Made by a program: the position numbers and the translations under genes. The notes under the pieces are model-generated. The model saw only the letters and a list, made by a program, of their open reading frames with translations. It did no database searches and was not told where the DNA came from. DNA of 64,000 nucleotides from Medicago truncatula (Eukaryota; Streptophyta; Magnoliopsida; Fabales; Fabaceae): positions 54,957,762 through 55,021,761 of the forward strand of contig NC_053042.1 of NCBI RefSeq assembly GCF_003473485.1, given 5' to 3'. This document shows, piece after piece, positions 59,751 through 64,000 of the stretch. Each line of letters begins with the position of its first letter. Position 1 is the stretch's first letter.

Positions 59751-60398
59751 GAGGGGGGATATTTTGACTTCAAGAGTAAGTCCATTAACTTACTCTAAAT
59801 CTTGACTTTTAACTCTAATATCAATTAATGGTTTAGATTGATTCATAATAATTGATATGATGGACTTTAATTTTATTCTCTATTGTAGTTAAAAACTCAT
59901 CACCATAAAACAATTAATGATTTTAATTGATTATTTTTTTTTTCATTCACCTCCTTGGCATACGGGACTAAAAAATTGTTATTCAATTATGTTTTTTCTC
60001 TTTTTCTTTTACACATATGCTTTTTCTATGTTTGTCATGCCTTTCTTTTCTCTTACAAGCACTCAATCTTTTACTATTGAATTACCAACCAAAAAAATAA
60101 TTATTTAAAAATTTAACTATATTATATTTTTCCTTGCTGTGTTTATTTTTTGTGTATAAAAAAAAGGGACAAGAATAAAAAAACAACCAATTATCCTTCA
60201 AAAAAATAAATAAATTAAATTGCATTAATTGTTTTGCCATTTTGAAATGATGAGTGTTAACTCCAATAGAAAATAAAATTAAAGCTTATTGTATCACTTA
60301 TTATTAATCAATCTAAACCATTAGCTAATTATAAAATTAAAGGCTAAAATTTAAAGTAAGTAGACAAACTTACTCTTGGAGTCAAAATATCTCCCCTC
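59751..60398. mobile_element. Mutator-like element upstream of the PPR-SMR gene
   Basis: 648 bp with inverted ends GAGGGGGGATATTTTGACTT and GAGTCAAAATATCTCCCCTC, and inner arms AATGGTTTAGATTGATT / AATCAATCTAAACCATT. The flanks are both ATATATATA, which fits a 9-bp duplication but is low-complexity. It ends about 300 bp before the start codon at 60700. Confidence 0.75.
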
Positions 60399-60512
60399 AT
60401 ATATATATATATATATTTCAGATTCTATAAACAAAACACATTCTAACTTTGTTTCAAATTATAGAATAAAAAACTCAGTAAATATTTTTGAAAAAAAGAC
60501 GTAATAATCATT

Positions 60513-60615
60513 ACTTTTTTTTTTGTCTTAGATGAAGTGGTAGTTCATTAAACTGCGAGGTCTCGAATTCGAACTCGATTCACGACATCCGACCTTGTAA
60601 TTTCGGGCATTTACC
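60513..60615. mobile_element. SINE-like remnant before the PPR-SMR gene
   Basis: A T-run then GTCTTAGATGAAGTGGTAG (A-box-like) and TCGAATTCGAACTCGATT (B-box-like). Fragmentary, as at 14845 and 26852. Confidence 0.45.
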
Positions 60616-60699
60616 GGTTGAGTTCTAAACTAATAATCATTACTTGTTATATCATGGCGCATGGAAGAAAAAGAAGGAAGAAACATTAGAGCTGAGAGG

Positions 60700-62147
60700 A
60701 TGACGCTGAGATTTCAACAATGTCCTCTTCCTCCTCCTCAACTCCAAACCCAGCTTCGTCTTAAAAAAAACAACACAATTCGTTGCACTCTAACGAAACA
60801 AGGGCAACGATTCCTCACAAAACTCTCAACCACCAACACCAATACCGAAAATCTCATTCGTAAATTCGTACAATCCTCACCCAAATCCGTACTACTCTCC
60901 ACTCTCACTCACCTCCTCTCTCCGACCACCGCTCACCATCCCCTCTCTTCTCTCGCCCTCCCCGTAAGTTAACTATTTTCTCCCCAAATTACCCTCATCT
61001 CATTTCATTATCTCCAAACTAACCCTTCCATTTCTTGTTGCAGCTTTACACAAGAATAAGTGAATCACAATGGTACACATGGAATCCAACCATCTTCGCC
61101 GATTTAATCACCCTACTCCACAAACACCAACGCTACACCGAATCCCAAACCTTAATTTCCGAAGCAACTTCAAAACTCAACAACAAAGAACGTGACATTG
61201 TTCTTTTCTATGCTAAACTCTTGGACTCACATTCCAAACGTGCTTCTCAAACCGGCTTTGATTTCGCTTATTCTCACCTCAACAATCTTCTTCGCACTTC
61301 CTCTTCAATTTACGTTAAACGCAGAGCTTCTGAATCTATGGTTAGTGGTTTGTGTGCAATGGATAAGCCTCGTGAGGCTGAGAATCTGGTTCAGGAATTT
61401 AAACGAACAGATGGTGGTGGGAAGATTCAGCTTCAACCTTCTGCTTTTGAATTCAAGTCTATTTTGTATGGATATGGAAGATTGGGTTTGTTTAATGATT
61501 TGAACAGAGTTGTTGATGAAATGGAGAATAATGGGTTTGTTATTGATACTGTTTGTTATAATATGGTTCTTTCAAGTTTTGGAATTCATGGGGAGTATGT
61601 GGAAATGGTTTCTTGGCTTACAAGGATGAGGAATTCTGGTGTTCCTTTTTCTGTTAGAACTTATAATTCGGTTTCAAATTCTTGTCCAACGGTTATGAGG
61701 AAGGTTGTGGATTTGAATGATTTGGCATTTTCGATTGAAGAGTTGTTGAATTCGTGTTTGGAAGGAGGGGAAGCTATGGTGGTTAAGGAGTTGCTTTCGT
61801 GTAATGTGCTTTTCGATGAGGTGATGGTGTGGGATTCTAAAGAGGTGAAATTGGATTTGCATGGATTTCACTTGGGTTCGGCTTATTTGGTTATGTTGCT
61901 TTGGTTGGAGGAGATGCAGAAGAGGTTGTTGAATGCTTCAAATCATGATATTCCTGCTGAAATCACTGTGGTTTGTGGGGTTGGAAAGCATAGCAATGTG
62001 AGAGGAGAATCACCGGTCAAAGTATTGGTTAAAGAGATGATGATGAAGATGAAAGGTCCACTCAGGATTGATAGGAAAAACACTGGCTGCTTTGTTGCCA
62101 AAGGTAAGGCTGTCAAAATTTGGTTATGTGAATTGAGGAAGCAATGA
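60700..62147 (+). CDS. PPR-SMR protein, small
   Basis: Two exons, 60700-60963 and 61044-62147, joined in phase 0, give 455 residues; an in-frame ATG at 60661 would add 13. The N-terminus (MTLRFQQCPLPPPQLQTQLR) is rich in Gln, Pro and Arg and lacks acids, suggesting plastid or mitochondrial import. A few PPR motifs follow, such as SAFEFKSILYGYGRLGLFND and VCYNMVLSSFGIHGEYVEMV. The C-terminus is a small MutS-related (SMR) domain: KLDLHGFHLGSAYLVMLLWL keeps the LDLH motif, and VCGVGKHSNVRGESPVKVLV corresponds to the usual TGKGKHS loop, with Cys and Val in place of Thr and Arg/Lys. Plant PPR-SMR proteins act on organellar RNA; the closest I recall is At2g17033. Nuclease activity is not shown. Confidence 0.86.
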
Positions 62148-62726
62148 TTTCATTGTATTATGAATGGAGACACCAATAAAATTTTGCTACTATATATGAA
62201 TGATTAATTGATTATGATAAACTTGAACTTAAATGATATGACCAAGATGGCTCACTTTGACATGCTGTGCTATGCTAATTGTGTTTATTGACTTAAATTC
62301 CTTTGCTTCTGTTTTCAACTTGTATCAAATGTTGCTTATCCAAGGAAATGCCAAACAAATAAGAACATTGAATGATAATATAAAGTAGAATTAATGGATA
62401 CTATCAGTGTAAAAATTGTTTACACACATCTTATCATATTTAACTATATGTCACTTTATTTTATTAGTTTCTATAATTTTTCCACAATTATCTATGTTGT
62501 AAGATGTGATTTGATGCATATGTAAAACTTTGTTACACTAATAATGCGTTTATTATCAATTAAAATCTTATAGGAATTTTGCTGATGATAACTTATATAA
62601 TATCAGAATCAGAAGTATATCTTTAGTTATCACCGGTTCGATAACAGGTTGACGACATACAACATAAGCACAAAAGTTTCAATGAAAAATATAAATGCAA
62701 TATAGCACAAGGTAACGATATATATC
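62148..62726. other. PPR-SMR 3' flank and intergenic
   Basis: AT-rich. A weak inverted pair at about 62405-62440 (CAGTGTAAAAATTGT) and 62500-62545 (complement) may be an old MITE. Confidence 0.4.
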
Positions 62727-62822
62727 GGTGGCGTTTAACCTGCACAAGGGATAAACTTGTGCATGATACACCATTTTGTGTATGGTGCACAAATTTATAC
62801 TTTGTGCATGCTAAATGCCACC
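62727..62822. mobile_element. 96-bp hairpin MITE
   Basis: The ends GGTGGCGTTTAACCTGCACA and TTTGTGCATGCTAAATGCCACC-type complement pair almost end to end, with inner TGATACACCA / TGGTGCA. The flanks are the perfect 9-mer ATATATATC (62718-62726 and 62823-62831), although low-complexity. It ends 98 bp past the stop codon of the ankyrin gene. Confidence 0.72.
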
Positions 62823-62920
62823 ATATATATCAAGGTTATATTCAGATAGTTATTTTACATATCATTGATAGAAAAGAAAATTATTTTACATCACGTCCTC
62901 CCAAAACATTATATAGTTGA

Positions 62921-64000
62921 CTAATCCAAGAAGAAAGGCTCCCAACTAATTTCAAACCCCAATTTCGTTAGCATCATCACTCCATATTTCTGGCAAAGGG
63001 CCAGTGTCAAGCGAACAGTGAGAAGCAAAGAACAGTAAAGAAACACATAAAACATGGCAGTTGAAATGCCACAACATGCAACAATAACATAAAAGATCCA
63101 GTTAGGCAAGAAGGTGTAGACCAAAATAACACCGGATATGGTACTAAAAATACCTAGGATTCCTATGGATGCATAAATAAACAAATACCCAAATGTAATC
63201 CTTGCTAGACTTGAGTTAACACAAGTTATGTTTGGACTCCAGCTTGAAGGTAGTATAACTGAGGTAAAGCAATGCATAGATACAACACATAAGCTCACTC
63301 CAACTCCAACTGATAGCAGGAATATTATGTACCATATATTTTCCTCAAAAATCAGATGCTTTCCGCTTGTATTGTTAGTTTTTATTGTGAGAAGTGCGCT
63401 CATCCCTATGGAAACTAGAAGAGCTGCTACAACTAAAAAATTACTTGCAATTCCTTTCAGTTCAGTTATAGCTTTTTCAGACAGTTCTTTGTGTTCCATA
63501 TAAAATACTTTTTTTGGAGTCATGAGTTTTTCATTCTCCATGGTTTTATATATGGGAGGAACTATCTTCTCCACTTCCTGCAGGTTAAAAACAAATAGAC
63601 ATTTAATTAGGAAGAGGAAAGATATATATACTTGCATATCGAACACGATGAATTATGCAATCTACCCGAAACCATAGTTCTTCACTATGAATAAGAAATT
63701 GATGAATTGGTGATCCAAATCTTTCTTCAGCTGCTAACATTCCAGCTAAGTGGAGAATATTGTATCCTTCACGATCGACATGTAGCACTAACATGTTTTT
63801 GTATGCACCCTTATGCAATATCAGACGAAATACACTTATTTGTCGATTTGAAATTGTTATGTGAAGTAAGTTTTGCCCTTGAGGATTGACTTCCATAAAC
63901 AAATTGGGGTTATAGTTAAAAATAAATTTTAAAACCATGATGTTTCCTGATTTTGCTGCTCTGAACATTGCTTCTGTAGTCTTTTCAGATTGTAACACCC
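62921..64000 (-). CDS. Ankyrin-repeat membrane protein with PGG domain (5' end outside window)
   Basis: Two exons are visible on the minus strand: 63666 to the window edge and 62921-63577, joined in phase 0 (ELWFR then EVEKIVPPIY). The first has ankyrin-type helices: EAMFRAAKSGNIMVLKFIFN, NLLHITISNRQISVFRLILH and YNILHLAGMLAAEERFGSP. The second starts with the PGG-domain segment (ASNFLVVAALLVSIGMSALL) and adds three further hydrophobic spans, ending FEISWEPFFLD. Such proteins (ACD6/ITN1-like group) sit in the plasma membrane or ER and some act in defence or stress signalling; the specific role is unknown. The start codon and more ankyrin repeats lie beyond 64000. The frame is open right up to the edge. 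Confidence 0.85.

Noticed and set aside
1-64000. CRISPR arrays, bacterial operons or phage modules
   Set aside because: Spliced plant genes, organelle presequences and plant transposons dominate; no regularly spaced short repeats of CRISPR type were seen.

Overview
This is plant nuclear DNA, very probably from a legume; the species is inferred from gene content and repeat style, not proven. It is AT-rich, genes are split by short GT-AG introns, and the sequence between genes is densely packed with small transposable elements. Six intact protein genes and one gene cut by the right edge can be read: an MFS transporter (3795-10567, +), an organelle-type DNL zinc-finger chaperone (11588-13835, -), a DCAF8-like WD40 protein (16159-19641, -), an intronless PPR protein resembling EMB1796 (28208-30100, +), an organellar-type aspartyl-tRNA synthetase (46439-55604, -), a PPR-SMR protein (60700-62147, +) and a partial ankyrin/PGG membrane protein (62921-64000, -). 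Exon boundaries were placed by reading splice signals and checking that every junction keeps the frame.

Layout: 1-3600 is a stack of miniature elements, including a hAT element nested in a Mutator-like one. 3600-19650 is the first gene cluster. 19950-28000 is repeat territory: a 2.8 kb Mutator-like element with two tandem hairpins of roughly 300 bp, a solo LTR, SINE-like pieces and MITEs. 28200-30550 is the first PPR gene with a duplicated 3' flank. 30550-46000 is a gene graveyard: a CSP41B-like pseudogene, a PPR pseudogene split by a solo LTR, a 1.5 kb hAT-like element, a copia gag scrap, two more Mutator-like elements with a third nested inside, an EF-1alpha fossil and LINE debris. 46400-64000 is the second gene cluster, again with elements in introns and promoters.

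Four of the intact genes (DNL protein, EMB1796-like PPR, AspRS, PPR-SMR) belong to families acting in chloroplasts or mitochondria, but they are unrelated in sequence and there is no operon-like organisation. The most unusual features are the twin hairpins at 21069-21672, the Mutator-like family with repeated palindromes centred on GTTAAC, a partial duplicate of the last exon of the DNL gene, a 7-residue tandem duplication near the C-terminus of AspRS, and a possible alternative acidic last exon in the DCAF8-like gene. I found no rRNA, no intact tRNA gene and no CRISPR, as expected for this kind of DNA.
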